A stretch of DNA of 64,000 nucleotides from positions 65,086,732 to 65,150,731 of the forward strand of contig NC_080044.1 in the NCBI RefSeq assembly GCF_012489685.1, given 5' to 3'. Both the position numbers and the translations under genes were made by a program. Below, one piece after another: positions 49,778 through 61,716 of this stretch (position 1 is the stretch's first letter; each line of letters starts with the position of its first letter). The notes beneath the pieces were generated by a model. That model saw only the letters and a list, made by a program, of their open reading frames with translations, was not told the DNA's origin and made no database searches. This DNA comes from Lotus japonicus. Its lineage: Eukaryota > Streptophyta > Magnoliopsida > Fabales > Fabaceae.

Positions 49778-52700
49778 ATGGGGGGTATATGTTCTAGGAA
49801 GAGAAATCAGCAAGTTATCGAAGATGATTTTCGCAGAGGAGTCTCGGGTAGGTATTGTAGGAGTGGCAGCTCGAAATGGTTAGGAGCAAGAAGTTTGCGG
49901 TCTATGGCGAATCATTCTCCTGGAGGGGGTACCTGCCCCTCCCTCATGGATTTATGCATAAATAAGATACGTGAGGTACTTGTTTTCTTTGGACTGATTA
50001 ATTGTTTTTTGTTGTTTGGGGTATTGTTGTCATTCGGTACTTGATCCTTATGTTTTAAGTTGTAATAACAGGATTTTCATAAATATAATTCCTTTTCGAT
50101 TCTTCCAAGAGATATAAGCCAGCAAATCTTCAATGAATTGGTGGATTCTCATTGCCTAACAGAGGCGTCTCTCAATGCATTTCGAGATTGTGCTCTTCAG
50201 GTACAGTATTAGTGGTTTTGTGGAATTGTAAGTGTTGATTAGGTTTAAGTACTTGCAAGTTCTAGTTACAAAGATGACTTTGCTTATGTTGTTTGTACTT
50301 TGATGGCAGGATGTTTACTTGGGTGAATATCCTGGGGTGAATGATGCTTGGATGGATGTCATCTCGTCGCAAGGGTCTTCTTTACTTTCAGTTGATATCT
50401 CTGGTTCTGACGTGACAGACAATGGATTGCGACTCTTAAAGGATTGCTCCAATCTTCAAGCATTGGCTCTCAATTATTGTGACCAGTTTTCAGAACATGG
50501 GCTGAAATACATTAGTGGTAGAGTACTAGAGTTACTCATTTTCTCTGTGATTTGAATTTTTAACCCGAATGCGTTAGTTATTTCGTGAACATGGTAAAAT
50601 CATACTAATTATTCAAATGAGATGAGACTTTGTCCTGAGATTGATGATATTGAATGCCTACCTGGCACTCTATGTGTATCTACCCTGTCAACCATGTATA
50701 CTTGTTTTGTCTTTCTCTTACACATGAAACAACGGAATCTGTTGTCATGAAGATTTTGGTATATCTTACATTACAAAATTGGAGAAACTCATTCATGTTG
50801 AAACGGAATTCACCTTTATCAGAGAAATTTCTTGAAGGCTGGTTTTATTTATGTGAATTTTCTCGTTGTCATTTTTATTTTTGTCTCATTGGCCATGACA
50901 GCGTGTGGCATACCGTTCAGAGTTATTCTTAGGGATCAATTATTATTACTTTTCCTTGTAGTAGTTTTAATTTAAATAAGGAAATTTAATTTTGAAATGA
51001 AACCCTCTCATTGGACATTATGTAATATTGGCGATATGTACATTCAATAGAACAAAAATATTATTTGTTCCGATATCAAATGGATTAGGAATTTATGATT
51101 AACTTGCTTTAGGTTTAAAAGTTCTATTTGATTAACATAAAAATTAATGCAATTTTTTTGCATAGGTCTTTCAAACTTAACTTCATTGAGCATCAGGAAG
51201 AGCAGCGCTGTCACACCTGATGGAATGCGTGCTTTCTCTAACTTACTTAATTTGGAGAAGTTGGACCTTGAGAGGTGTTCAGAGATCCATGGTGGATTTG
51301 TTCATCTTAAAGGTTTCTATTCTTGATATCTTGATCAATTACATATAAAAAGATAACTTGTTCGCTATGTTATGTTTGCATTGTTAAAAATCTTGTGATC
51401 TGAAAAAAAATTAGCTGTTCATTAATATACAGTTAGGTATCAGGTATGAGTAATTGGCTGGAGTAATTGGCTAGAAGATGAATATGGTTGTCATTCTATA
51501 TAACTTCGCGGAATTTCCTTTTGTGTTTCATGCCTGACTCTCCAAGCACTATAGATACTTATTTCATTCGCTATTCATGGTAAAGTTCATATGCATATGA
51601 TGAGTTTTCCACGTTCTTTGAATCAGTAACTCCTGTTAAGCATTATAAAGTGCTTAAAGACAAACTATTCTAAAAGATATTGTAAGATGAATTATCATCA
51701 CTATTGGTGCTGTAGTTAGTGCTTAATGGGAATGATGAGTTCTACTTTCCTTCAATGAACCTTGTGCAAAAATGTTAAGGGGGAAAAGGGTCCAAGATCA
51801 GGGCATGCCAATGAAGGATACAAAATAATGACTTACCAATGGAGGACCATGAATTAGAATTGATCCTCGGAAGGAGTCAAGGCCTTTCGATCCTACCAGT
51901 GGAGAAAACCTTCATTGGCTTTATGGTTTCTTCAAGGAAACTTATTATTTAGATATTATCAGATGCTGCCCTTCTTAGAGGGCCCTTTTATTAAAACTTG
52001 ATTTCAGCGTTACTGTGCTATAGATTTAGTTTACTTTGACTTCTGTTTGAATACAGCTCTGAAAAAGCTTGAGTCTCTTAATGTTGGATGCTGTAAATGT
52101 GTTATGGATTCAGACATGAAGGCTATTTCAGGTATTGATCACAAGGCTTAGTGTTTTTATGACTATATCTGCTTTAGATTGTTGTCAGTTCTTTCTGCTT
52201 TTACTTTAGAGGCTAAAAGCTAGGCCTTCTTCTGTTTGACTTGACTGTTAGCGTGTAATGTTTCAGGGCTTATGAATTTAAAGGAGTTACAAATTTCCAA
52301 CAGCAGTATTACTGATATTGGGATCACGTATTTAAGAGGTATTTTCCATGATAATAATTGTCATAATCATAACGTGACTATAGTCCAGAGCTGTTTTTAC
52401 TATTTCATGCACATCAGAACATGTCTAGTTGTGTTCAATGTCCACTCTCAAATGAAAATATGCTTTTCTTTTTTATAATCAAAATGGAGTTTTAGTTTAT
52501 TGAATAAGTTGTAAAAGCATTATAGCAGTTTGCTAATGCTTATATGTATTATGATTTCTGTTCTCAATGTGGTCTCTCTCTCTTTACAGGTTTGCAGAAG
52601 CTTTCCACATTAAATGTTGAAGGATGCAATATTACTGCTGCATGTTTAGAGTCTATTTCTGGTAATAAAATATTCTTATTTTATTCTTTGAATTGTCATT

Positions 52701-55700
52701 TCATTATTTTTCCTTATTCTCAAAGTGTTTGTGTACTGCATGAGCTTTCGGCAAATTTATTTGGGAAATTAAGGATTTGACATGCCTAACATCCAATCAA
52801 ATTAAGCTAGAGCAGTAAAGACAATGTCTGAACTTGGAAACTCGTATTTGCTTATTACTGTTCCAAAATTTTCTTGGTTAGTTCGTTAATCATATAGTTC
52901 TTTTTTGGCGCAGCCTTAGCTGCCTTGGCATGCTTAAATCTCAACAGATGTGGTCTCTCTGATGATGGATTTGAGAAATTTTCTGGTAACTTTGACTCTC
53001 ATACATCATGACCAAATTTGACGGCTTCCCATGTCAATGTCTATAGGCAACAATACTTGCTTTTATATTGTGCACTCCCCTTTCCTGCAGGTCTTACAAG
53101 CTTGAAGAGATTAAGTCTGGCGTTTAACAAGATCACAGATGAATGCTTAGTTCATCTTAAAGGTGCTTCAAACTTGACTTTCACAGTTTTTCTTTGGTTT
53201 TATCTCTTCTATTTCTTTTCCCTTTTTCAAATGCCAAACACATTGAAGATGGATCTTTCCTTTTTGTTTTTTGGCAGGTTTGACAAATCTGGAGTATTTG
53301 AATCTGGATTCTTGTAAGATAGGTGATGAAGGGCTTGCTAAATTGACAGGTTTACAACTAGATTTCCCATTACCTCTTTTATAGATTTGAATGTGCATTG
53401 CATTGCTTGAAGTTTATATAGACTTGTACTTTTTCAATGTTATATTGATCTGTGCTTGGAGATACATGGGATGAGGCTATATACCTTGATGCAACGTGAT
53501 TCAAATTCTCCTATTTTGTGAGACCATAGAAGTTGGGTGGAACTTGGCATAAACCAATCGGAAAACATGGTTTAAATTCGGATCTATTAAATTTTAATCA
53601 GAATTTAAGCAAGAATTTGGCCTTGACCTTGTGTTTGCTATACATTATGCTTGGTCTGACGGTTATAATTCAGCTTTTTCTTGTCAAAATTTCCCTTAAT
53701 TGACTTAATTTGTCCTGTCATAATGTTCTTTTAAAGGGGGAGAAGGTTCTTATTCTTCTGAATATTTCTTCTTTCAGGCCTCATTCTCTTGAAGAGCTTA
53801 GTATTGTCTGACACTGAAGTTGGAAACAGCGGGCTTCGTTATATATCAGGTTGAGGGATACAATCCTATGGTTATCTATTAAGAATTTGAACTCAATAAT
53901 TAATATGAATTTGATGGCAGATGAGTTCAACATTAGTATGTGTCTAAAATTGTTGGTATATGTTTCACTGCGACATAATCATTTAAGTGCCAGTACTATG
54001 TTGACTAGGTATTTTTTGCTTCACCATATTTTTCAGCACCTTGTTATTTTCACATTTTGTCAGCTTCTAGTTAGTAAATTGACATTGCATGCTTTAATCT
54101 ACAGTTATTGCTTTAAACTTGAGACTCAATCTTGGAATGTGATAATAGACAGTTGTCTGATACGTTGAAAGATTTCTGTATTACCAATTTGCCCCTGCAG
54201 TGCTAAGATGCGGTTGCTACATGTGACCTTTTAATTTGATTCAAAACATCTTGTTGTTATGGCTTTACAATTTCTTTCCTCGAGCACTATCTATATATGA
54301 AACTTTTCTCACACACACATCTGATTATGTCATGTTAGCGATCCTTACAGCGAGTGCTCCAAATGCATGTGTTGATTTTATGATTCTTGCTTTTTCCAGG
54401 TTTGAACAAACTGGAAGATTTAAATCTGTCATTTACCTCAGTAACAGATAATGGCCTGAAAAGGCTGGCAGGATTGACTAATCTAAAATCACTTAATCTG
54501 GATGCCCGACAGATTACGGATGCTGGACTTGCAAATCTTACTAGTAAGCACTTCCTTGTGTACTCATATACCAGCCATGTGTTTCTTATATTTGATTTCA
54601 CCTGTAATGTCAATGCTTTTGTTGCATGAACGATTTTGTATGTGTTTGTTATGGAGGGCAGTGCCTAGTGTTGAGGAAACATCAATATTAATCAATAATT
54701 CATTAAACATGGCCCAAACTTCTTTGACTGAATATTATGGTTTGTTATTTTTCTTTGTAAAATGTTAGGTACCAGAGAATTGTAATGGGAAAGAAAAAAA
54801 CTGAATGCTATTAAGGCACTGAATCCTCTGGTATGAACCCAGAAGCAGTGTTTAGGGAAATACAAGAAGGAAAATAACAAGATAACTTGAGCAATTCGAG
54901 AGTGCTCAATCTCTCCCAATCCAGACTAATTTCTGCCTACCTCACTCTCTCTCCAAAACTAACATATATTCCCTAGGTTGATACCCTATGGTCCCCCCCT
55001 TCACCCATGTGGGTGTTGCCACCTCATTAGTCGGTTATCTTGGGATCCAAGCTTCTAGAAGGTGGATCTTCAGGTACAGCTGTCCCTTGCTTGGGCCTCC
55101 TCTCATATACTTTGCCAAATCTGGGCCTTGAGTGTGGGTTTGCAACATAAAATATTTTGCAAAATTGAGTTTTGAGATTGGAAATCTTTAGTAAAAGGTT
55201 TAAGATAGTTGAGAGAACCACTGCTAGAACATTTTCCTATCGTGTCTTTTCTGAATGATTTCATCTATATTGAGTCACCTTACCAAACCTTAACCTCTCC
55301 CACTTTTGTATCACTTGTGATTTGCACATTTATTTTCTTGTCTTTCTCTCATTTTCCCTCTTTTCTCCATATGCTCCATATTTTCTGGGTGGGATCATCT
55401 AATATATTCTGCTAATGGTTGAATATTTTTTCTATTATGCTTTTCTTTTTATTAATCGATGTAAGAAAATCAGCAAAAAACCTATGTACGCAAGATGTGC
55501 TAAAATATGACATTTGTATTACCTACGGAATATTTGTCACACTCGATAGAAAATAAATAAGCTATTGTATTGTGTTGGATCAAGTCCTTTCCACCAAACT
55601 AACGGTTATATCTGTTAGTAAGGTCACAACTCTTTCTACTTAAGCCCATCCAAAAGCGCCGTGGTTGAATCCAGCTCTGACCATAAGCCTTGGCTAGGCA

Positions 55701-58367
55701 GGCTGGTATGCCGGTACCCAACAACCCCCTTTCGAGAACCTAGCGTGGAGAGTTTATAGTATACCTTCAGCGTGCCCCCCAGTATGATTCAACTCTGACC
55801 CACTTGGCCTACAACTATGAAACCCCCTTCCAGAACTTGCAGCCAGTAGTTTGAGCCTTGCCTTTTGGGAATCTACTCACGACCTTGGCTCTGATATTAA
55901 TTGTTGGACTGAGCATTTACCATCAGGCCAAAAGCTATAGTAGTTAGCTAAAGCATAACACTTCTACTTAAACCTATCGCTAGCTCTACACTTTGATTTG
56001 ATTCCGGTCCTTCCAGACCTTGCCATGGCAGTACGCCAACCACAACATATTGCCAGTTGCAACCATTAGATTTTTTGTTTGGATTTGTTTGGTTGAAATT
56101 AAATTTTATATTTTGGCACTATGTACAGCCGTGGACATAGTAAACTTCATACAAAACTGTACTAAACTGGTATACTGCTTCGAGCTGACCAATATCATGT
56201 CCCTTTTATGAGGTGCCGGCTCTAAGATATATTGTATTTTCTCCTCTTTCATTGCCCATATTAATATTTTATTAACTTCCGTGGGAACTGTAACTAATTT
56301 TGCTTCTGTTAATAGCTTCAATTCTAGCTGTCTGATGGCTCTTATCTTGTGTAGGTCTGAGTGGATTGATAACACTTGATCTCTTTGGAGCACGTATTTC
56401 AGACTCTGGAACTGCATATTTACGATGTATGTATATCCCAATTTTAGCATTGTTGATTTCCTTCATTCGTTTTGGCATAACCATAGATTACTTGAGATTT
56501 AGGATGCCTGATTGCAAATTACAACTTAGTAACTTGTAAAATATGGGAGATTATAGGGTGGGGCATTTTTTTAGTGTTCCACCGGTGATTCACTGATTGT
56601 AGCCGTTGTAATGATTTTTTAATTGAAGATCCTGAGGTAGTAACAGTGTAACACCGGTGGACCACTTAAAAACTGGTCCATCCTATAACTTCGTGTAAAA
56701 TATAATTAAGTTATTTAAGTAGTCTACATTTGAAATGGGAATGTATGAGTATTCGAAATTCATAAGTTACATCCACACACCACCACAAAACCCGAAGCCT
56801 AAGGTAATGGATGTGTGTGTTCTTTTAGCTTATATACACAATGTGGGACTTCTTTGAGTCACACTTGGTATTCTCTAATAATGAGTAACAATCAGATTCT
56901 CAGCATTTTCCCATGGCCTTATTCGGGGATATTTGATGTTTATAATACGGGTTTGGGGCTGCGTATGATATGCTATGAAAATGGTATAATTGTTCAAGAG
57001 AATAATACATCCACATGCGGTGTTATGCTTCTGATCCTTATTATATATTTATTTTAAATGCATTTATCGTATATGAGAAATCTAGAAGTGCTGAACTGGT
57101 CAAACCAGTCTTTATTAAAGGTTAACCAAACAAGTGGTGCCAAGCTAAAGTATCTTCTACATGTGGTTTCTGTTTCAATGCTTATATTGGAATTTTTTCT
57201 GCTTGTTGACAATAATGATCATCTTATCTTACACGCTCCTTTCTGGAATTGATGTATAAATCTAATGGAAACTCTTGTGAGTTTATCTAGTTTCATTAAC
57301 TTTCCTTTTAGCCATCACAATGTTATCATTTAACTTAATGAAATCAGCAACAAACTCTGGTTCTTTTATACTTATGGACTGAATGAATCCATGTTTCTTT
57401 TATTTTTGTATGCCTATACTTCGAGAGTAAACAATATAATGGCCCGAACCAAAAGCAATAATAAATGGAGGTAGTACTACATGTGGTTTCTGTTTCAATG
57501 CTTATATTGGAATTTTTTCTGCTTGTTGACAATAATGATCATCTTATCTTACACGCTCCTTTCTGGAATTGATGTATAAATCTAATGGAAACTCTTGTGA
57601 GTTTATCAAGTTTCATTAACTTTCCTTTTAGCCATCACAATGTTATCATTTAACTTAATGAAATCAGCAACAAACTCTGGTTCTTTTATACTTATGGACT
57701 GAATGAATCCATGTTTCTTTTATTTTTGTATGCCTATACTTCGAGAGTAAACAATATAATGGCCCGAACCAAAAGCAATAATAAATGGAGGTAGTACTAC
57801 TGAGAAATCCCATTACACACCAGCTTTTTTTTCTCATTTCATTTAGAATATTAAACAAAACTAAAGCTGATTGAAATAATTGCAAAATAGGGGTCTGCAT
57901 TGGCTCAAGTCTTATTTCCTTTTTTTTCCTTCTTATCATACAGCCTTCAAGAAACTGCAATCCCTTGAAATATGCGGTGGAGGAATAAGTGATGCAGGTG
58001 TTAAAAACATAAGAGAAATTGTCTCCCTGACCCAGCTAAACCTGTCCCAGAATGGCAACTTGACAGATAGAACTTTGGAATTGATATCTGGTATTTTCTG
58101 CTAGTCTTCATTACATCATATCTTCCTTGCGGCTACTTCTCTTCAACATCAATGAACTCTGTTTATCTTTATCTGAATACAGGCATGACTGCACTGAGGT
58201 CGCTGAATGTTTCAAATTGTCGCATAACCAACGAGGGACTGCGCCATTTGAAGCCATTAAAGAACTTACGCTCTCTTACCTTGGAATCGTGCAAGGTTAC
58301 TGCTTCTGAAATTAAGAAGCTTCAGTCAGCTGAGCTTCCAAATTTGCTAAGCTTTCGGCCAGAATAG
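49778..58367 (+). CDS. Leucine-rich-repeat protein with N-terminal MGGxC lipidation site, 15 exons, 578 aa
   Basis: Exons: 49778-49975, 50072-50200, 50310-50517, 51166-51312, 52057-52131, 52267-52338, 52590-52661, 52914-52985, 53091-53162, 53278-53349, 53778-53849, 54400-54543, 56355-56426, 57944-58090, 58183-58367. After MGGICSRKR (myristoylation/palmitoylation-like) comes a basic linker. A conserved LPRDISQQIFNELV helix follows, resembling an F-box-like start but without a clear F-box. About 17 LRRs of 24 residues (GLTNLxxLNLDxxxITDxGLxxL) run to the C-terminus. Cysteine-containing LRRs of this kind often bind proteins. It closely resembles the uncharacterised Arabidopsis protein I recall as At1g15740. 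No function is established, so no symbol is given. Confidence 0.92.
54780..56010. repeat. Retroelement-like sequence in LRR intron 12
   Basis: The sequence at about 55560-55990 includes ccggtacccaacaaccccc and ccttggctctgatatta. The latter is the inverse of a PBS-like tatcagagcc, suggesting a minus-strand LTR relic. The limits are unclear. Confidence 0.35.
57161..57800 (+). repeat. 320-bp tandem direct duplication in LRR intron 13
   Basis: 57161-57480 and 57481-57800 are direct copies. They start atgtggtttctgtttcaatg and end ggaggtagtactac. I find one difference in the stretch compared (tctag or tcaag near 57288 and 57608). Both lie between exons 13 and 14, so coding is unaffected. Confidence 0.9.
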
Positions 58368-58888
58368 ACCAGGAGAACAAGAGAGTTCTGATCTTTTGCC
58401 TAGTGAACAATTCTCTGTACATATTAGCTACTGTTTTGGATAATTATAATAATAAGTAATATAAGATATGGGGTGATTCTAGAAAATGTAGACATAATAT
58501 TAGGCATGGTAGAATGTAAATATGCTTTATGCTTTATTTTGCATGGTTGTGATTGTATCCCCCTGTCTGAGAATAATTGTACATAAATCTTTTTTTACTT
58601 TCTCTCTTAGATGTAGATGTCTAGTGGGGCTATCTATGTTGTCCGTGCATTATGGAATAACTTTACATTCTGATGCATGTAATTCAGACGTTTAAACTTT
58701 AAATCAGAGTGACGGCGTCATTGTGGTAGTATCATGAAGTAAATTTTCAGTTGTATTAGACCGAGAACAGAGTTGTGTATGTTGACTGGTTTTATTGTGC
58801 ATATACAGAAGTCTCCGCACAGATATAATTTCAACTGAAATGACCCTTCTCAAGAAATTATTCCTCATGTTCAATTTTCCTACACTTC
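58368..58888. other. LRR gene 3' UTR and flank
   Basis: It is AT-rich with T-rich polyadenylation-like stretches near 58560-58600. No further gene before the LINE. Confidence 0.4.
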
Positions 58889-60150
58889 TTTTTTTTTTGA
58901 CAGCAAAATAAACTTTATTGGATAAGAGATTGAAAAGCACCATGAGAACAAGCCTCTCATGAGAGCTAAAAATCAAACCACATAAAAAACTACTTTTGGG
59001 GAAGCACACTTGGGACAGAGCCTCATTAAAACCTTTATTAGGAAAACCCAGTGGGAAAAAACCTAGTAAAGGAAAAAGAGTACTCAAATCATCAAGTGAA
59101 TAAAACCCCCTAAAAAAACCATTACACCCACCATTGAACTGACACAAAGACAAACCCTTATCTACCAAAAAACAATTACGTGGCCCAATCTGTTATAAAG
59201 CTTAAGACAATCCTTCAACATACAGTAGAAGCAAACCAGCTCCCCATTAGTCACCAATTCAATAAGTTTCAACGAACCCTCGAAACCAAACCACACCAAC
59301 CAAGCATATAACAAGTTCATAGGTGAAAACCCACAGAGAACAAAATCACATGTCCGCAACCCCCATCCACCACAAATAAATCTCGAGGAAACAAACCAAG
59401 TGACCTTCATCAGTCACAAAAACACAACCTTCCCCATAAACATCATTGCAACTCAGGATGATTTAATTTGATCTGATTCTTAAGTCTTTGAATCATCATC
59501 TCTTCATCACCATTGTAAACCACCCCCACCTGTTTCCCAACCTTCCATGTCTGTCGAGCCCTTGAATCCAGGTCCATAAAATCAAACTCATCGTCAGAAC
59601 ACATTAAATCCACTGCCGCCTGTTGTTTTGACTTGTTCTTGCTTCCCCTCGGTCTTCCTCTCTTTGCTTTAGGCTTGACCACTTTTCGACCTCCCCCAGC
59701 AGCACCGGGCCCTCCTACCCTTTTTCGCCCTCTTCGTTGTTTTATTTTAGCCAAAATTTCATCATCTGAATACACACTCTCCACCACATCGGGTGCCACG
59801 AATGTTGCTTTATCTTTCTCGCCCTCTTCAACATCCACACATGTGATTAATTTTTTGTGGTGCCCTCCTTGACCCCTTTTACGAGCTAGTGCCTTCACTT
59901 CTCTAAAACTTCTCTTGGTATTATTTGATTTTATTTCCTCCTGCTGAATACTGCCACACACGACATCCCCTGGGCCCTTTCCATCCGTTAAAAGTTTTAA
60001 TCCCAGTCCACTACTAGAAGCCTTTTTTTGTGGATTAATCCAAACATTGCTTTGTCCAGCTGGCCAAACAAATCCTTCACCCCAATTAAAGCAAGCATTA
60101 TAATGGGGAATTAGATTTCCCACCCACTGGTTTAGAATTGCCACCCTAGC
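58889..60150 (-). mobile_element. LINE derivative: ORF1 end joined to 3' UTR, ORF2 absent
   Basis: A T-run at 58889-58898 (poly(A) on the minus strand) precedes a 3' UTR. On the minus strand this UTR carries gagtactctttttcctt, actagg and aaggttttaatgaggc, matching the 3' UTR of the LINE at 1-3598. Only an ORF1-like frame (59443-60144) is upstream. No endonuclease or RT is present in 1.26 kb. The 5' end is approximate. Confidence 0.75.
59443..60144 (-). pseudogene. LINE ORF1 C-terminal part with AT-hook-like motifs
   Basis: The 233-residue open frame has a basic centre with RRGRKR and KAKRGRPRGSKNKS (an AT-hook core RGRP). It has a C-terminal TWKVGKQVGVVYNGDEE block, like the end of plant LINE ORF1 proteins, which bind element RNA. 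The frame runs open upstream of the first ATG, and no zinc knuckle is seen, so the N-terminus is missing. A host AT-hook protein is a weaker alternative, because the LINE 3' UTR follows it directly. Confidence 0.6.
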
Positions 60151-60177
60151 CTTTTTAAAAAAATGCCGGGAATACCC

Positions 60178-60505
60178 TCCGGGACTTAAACCTCCATACC
60201 AGTCCAGAGGTTGATGTTCTGGACTAGTCTGAGAGTTAAAAGTTCGGATTCTTTAGTTACAGTTAAAATAACATGACTATAGTCCAATTGCAGCAAATAT
60301 AACATGACTTTAAAATTGAAAAGTTACATAATCCAATTTAAACAAAATTACAATACATAATCCAAGTTAAGCATTGGAAAAGTAAAGCAAAATAACAATA
60401 CATAATCTAAGTTCAGCATTTCAAAAGTTAGACAAATAGTCCTTAATATAGAATTAGTAAAGAACTAATATTAATCTTCTGTTATGTTTGTGAAGCTTCC
60501 AGATG
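60178..60505 (-). other. MULE-OTU-like 3' tail fused to the HROB-like gene
   Basis: Downstream of the interrupted last exon, the sequence resembles the 3' end of the MULE-OTU element at 62765-63123. The coding tail shares 21 of 24 bases including the stop (60471-60494 against 63100-63123). A flank word gtctgagagttaaaa (about 60227) is close to gtccgagagttgaaaa (about 62880), at a similar distance from the stop. AT-rich sequence lies between. Confidence 0.45.
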
Positions 60506-60510
60506 GAGGT

Positions 60511-61716
60511 TGTAAGATCAAGTTTTGATCTAGTAGTACAACTCTATGTTTTGATGATTACAAGTTAACCTTTTGATATGAACAATTGTGGTACTCTAAC
60601 GTGTTTTTCTGAGTGTGCTATTTACAGGCTCTGACCTCAACTCAATCTCACACAAATCAGAAGCACTGTGTTAAAGAGCGACCCAAGCAACGCTTTCGCA
60701 TTCACCATGTTCAGTATGAACAGTGAAAAAGCTTCAGAAGTTCTGAAGTTATACAAACTCTGATGTGGACTCAGTCACTAGAAGTTCTGAAGATCCAGAA
60801 AGTCTGATAACCAAGAAACACTGAAGGCTCAGATATTCTGATGGTGTAGAAGACTCTGAAGATCCAGAAGCTGATTAGTGAAATTCTGATGTCCAGAAGC
60901 AAGATACTCTGAAGACCATGTTCTTCCCTCTGAGTTCAGAATCAGAAGAAACAATGGTCAGAGGATCTGGGCTTTCCCTCTGACTCTGATCAACCGGCTT
61001 CACAAGTTCCAATATGAAGCATTCCCCTGATCAGATGTCTCCTAGGTTTAAAGGTCAAGTCGCTATCCAAGTACAAAAGCAACTGTACCTTCCTGACGAC
61101 CTACCTAACAGTCTCAGACATAGCAGAAGCTGGATTTTCCAGAACTGCCCTCCAACGGTAGCATTTTCCATGCAACGCTCAACCCTAATCCTTGGAGTAT
61201 ATAAAGAGGCTGAAGACTGAAAGAAGCGGCTAGAAGCATTCACATACGCGCAAGACATATTCAAATTCTTCTAAGCTTTCTTTCATCTGAAATTCATTGA
61301 GTTTACTATTAGCTTTTTAGAAGAAAATCCCTTGTAAACAATTCTTTGATAAACAGTTTGTTTAGTTCCTTTAGGAGATCAAGGTTGATCGGATCCTAGA
61401 GAAGACTAAGAGAGTGAATCTTAGTGTGAGCTAAGTCAGTGTAATTGTTAGTCACTTGTAGGTTTCAAGTGCAGTTGTAACTCTTACCTGATTAGTGGAT
61501 TGCCTTCATTCTAAGAAGGAAGAAATCACCTTAACGGGTGGACTGGAGTAGCTTGAGTGATTTATCAAGTGAACCAGGATAAAATCCTTGTGTGCTTTTC
61601 TATCTCTTATCTTTAGCACTTAAGTTCTCGAAAGATTTGTCAAAATCTTTAAGGTGGAAGCTTTATCTTGAAAACGTTATTCAAACCCCCCCTTTCTACC
61701 GTTTTTCATACCTTCA
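60511..61716 (+). mobile_element. Solo copia-type LTR (1206 bp) in the last HROB-like exon
   Basis: It starts tgtaagatcaagttttgatc and ends ttcataccttca. It is flanked by a perfect gaggt at 60506-60510 and 61717-61721. Inside are tatataaa (61198-61205), repeated gaagttctga or agatccagaag words and a C-run near 61685-61692. There is no internal region or second LTR, so the element was lost by LTR-LTR recombination. It lies on the plus strand, antisense to the gene it interrupts. Confidence 0.9.
61198..61205 (+). promoter_or_regulatory. TATA box of the solo LTR
   Basis: tatataaa in a typical copia LTR position, followed by a pyrimidine-rich leader. Transcription from here would run rightward, antisense to the HROB-like exons. 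Confidence 0.5.

Noticed and set aside
57344..57960. Two minus-strand open frames with the same C-terminal 40 residues
   Set aside because: They are copies of one non-coding stretch, produced by the 320-bp tandem duplication.
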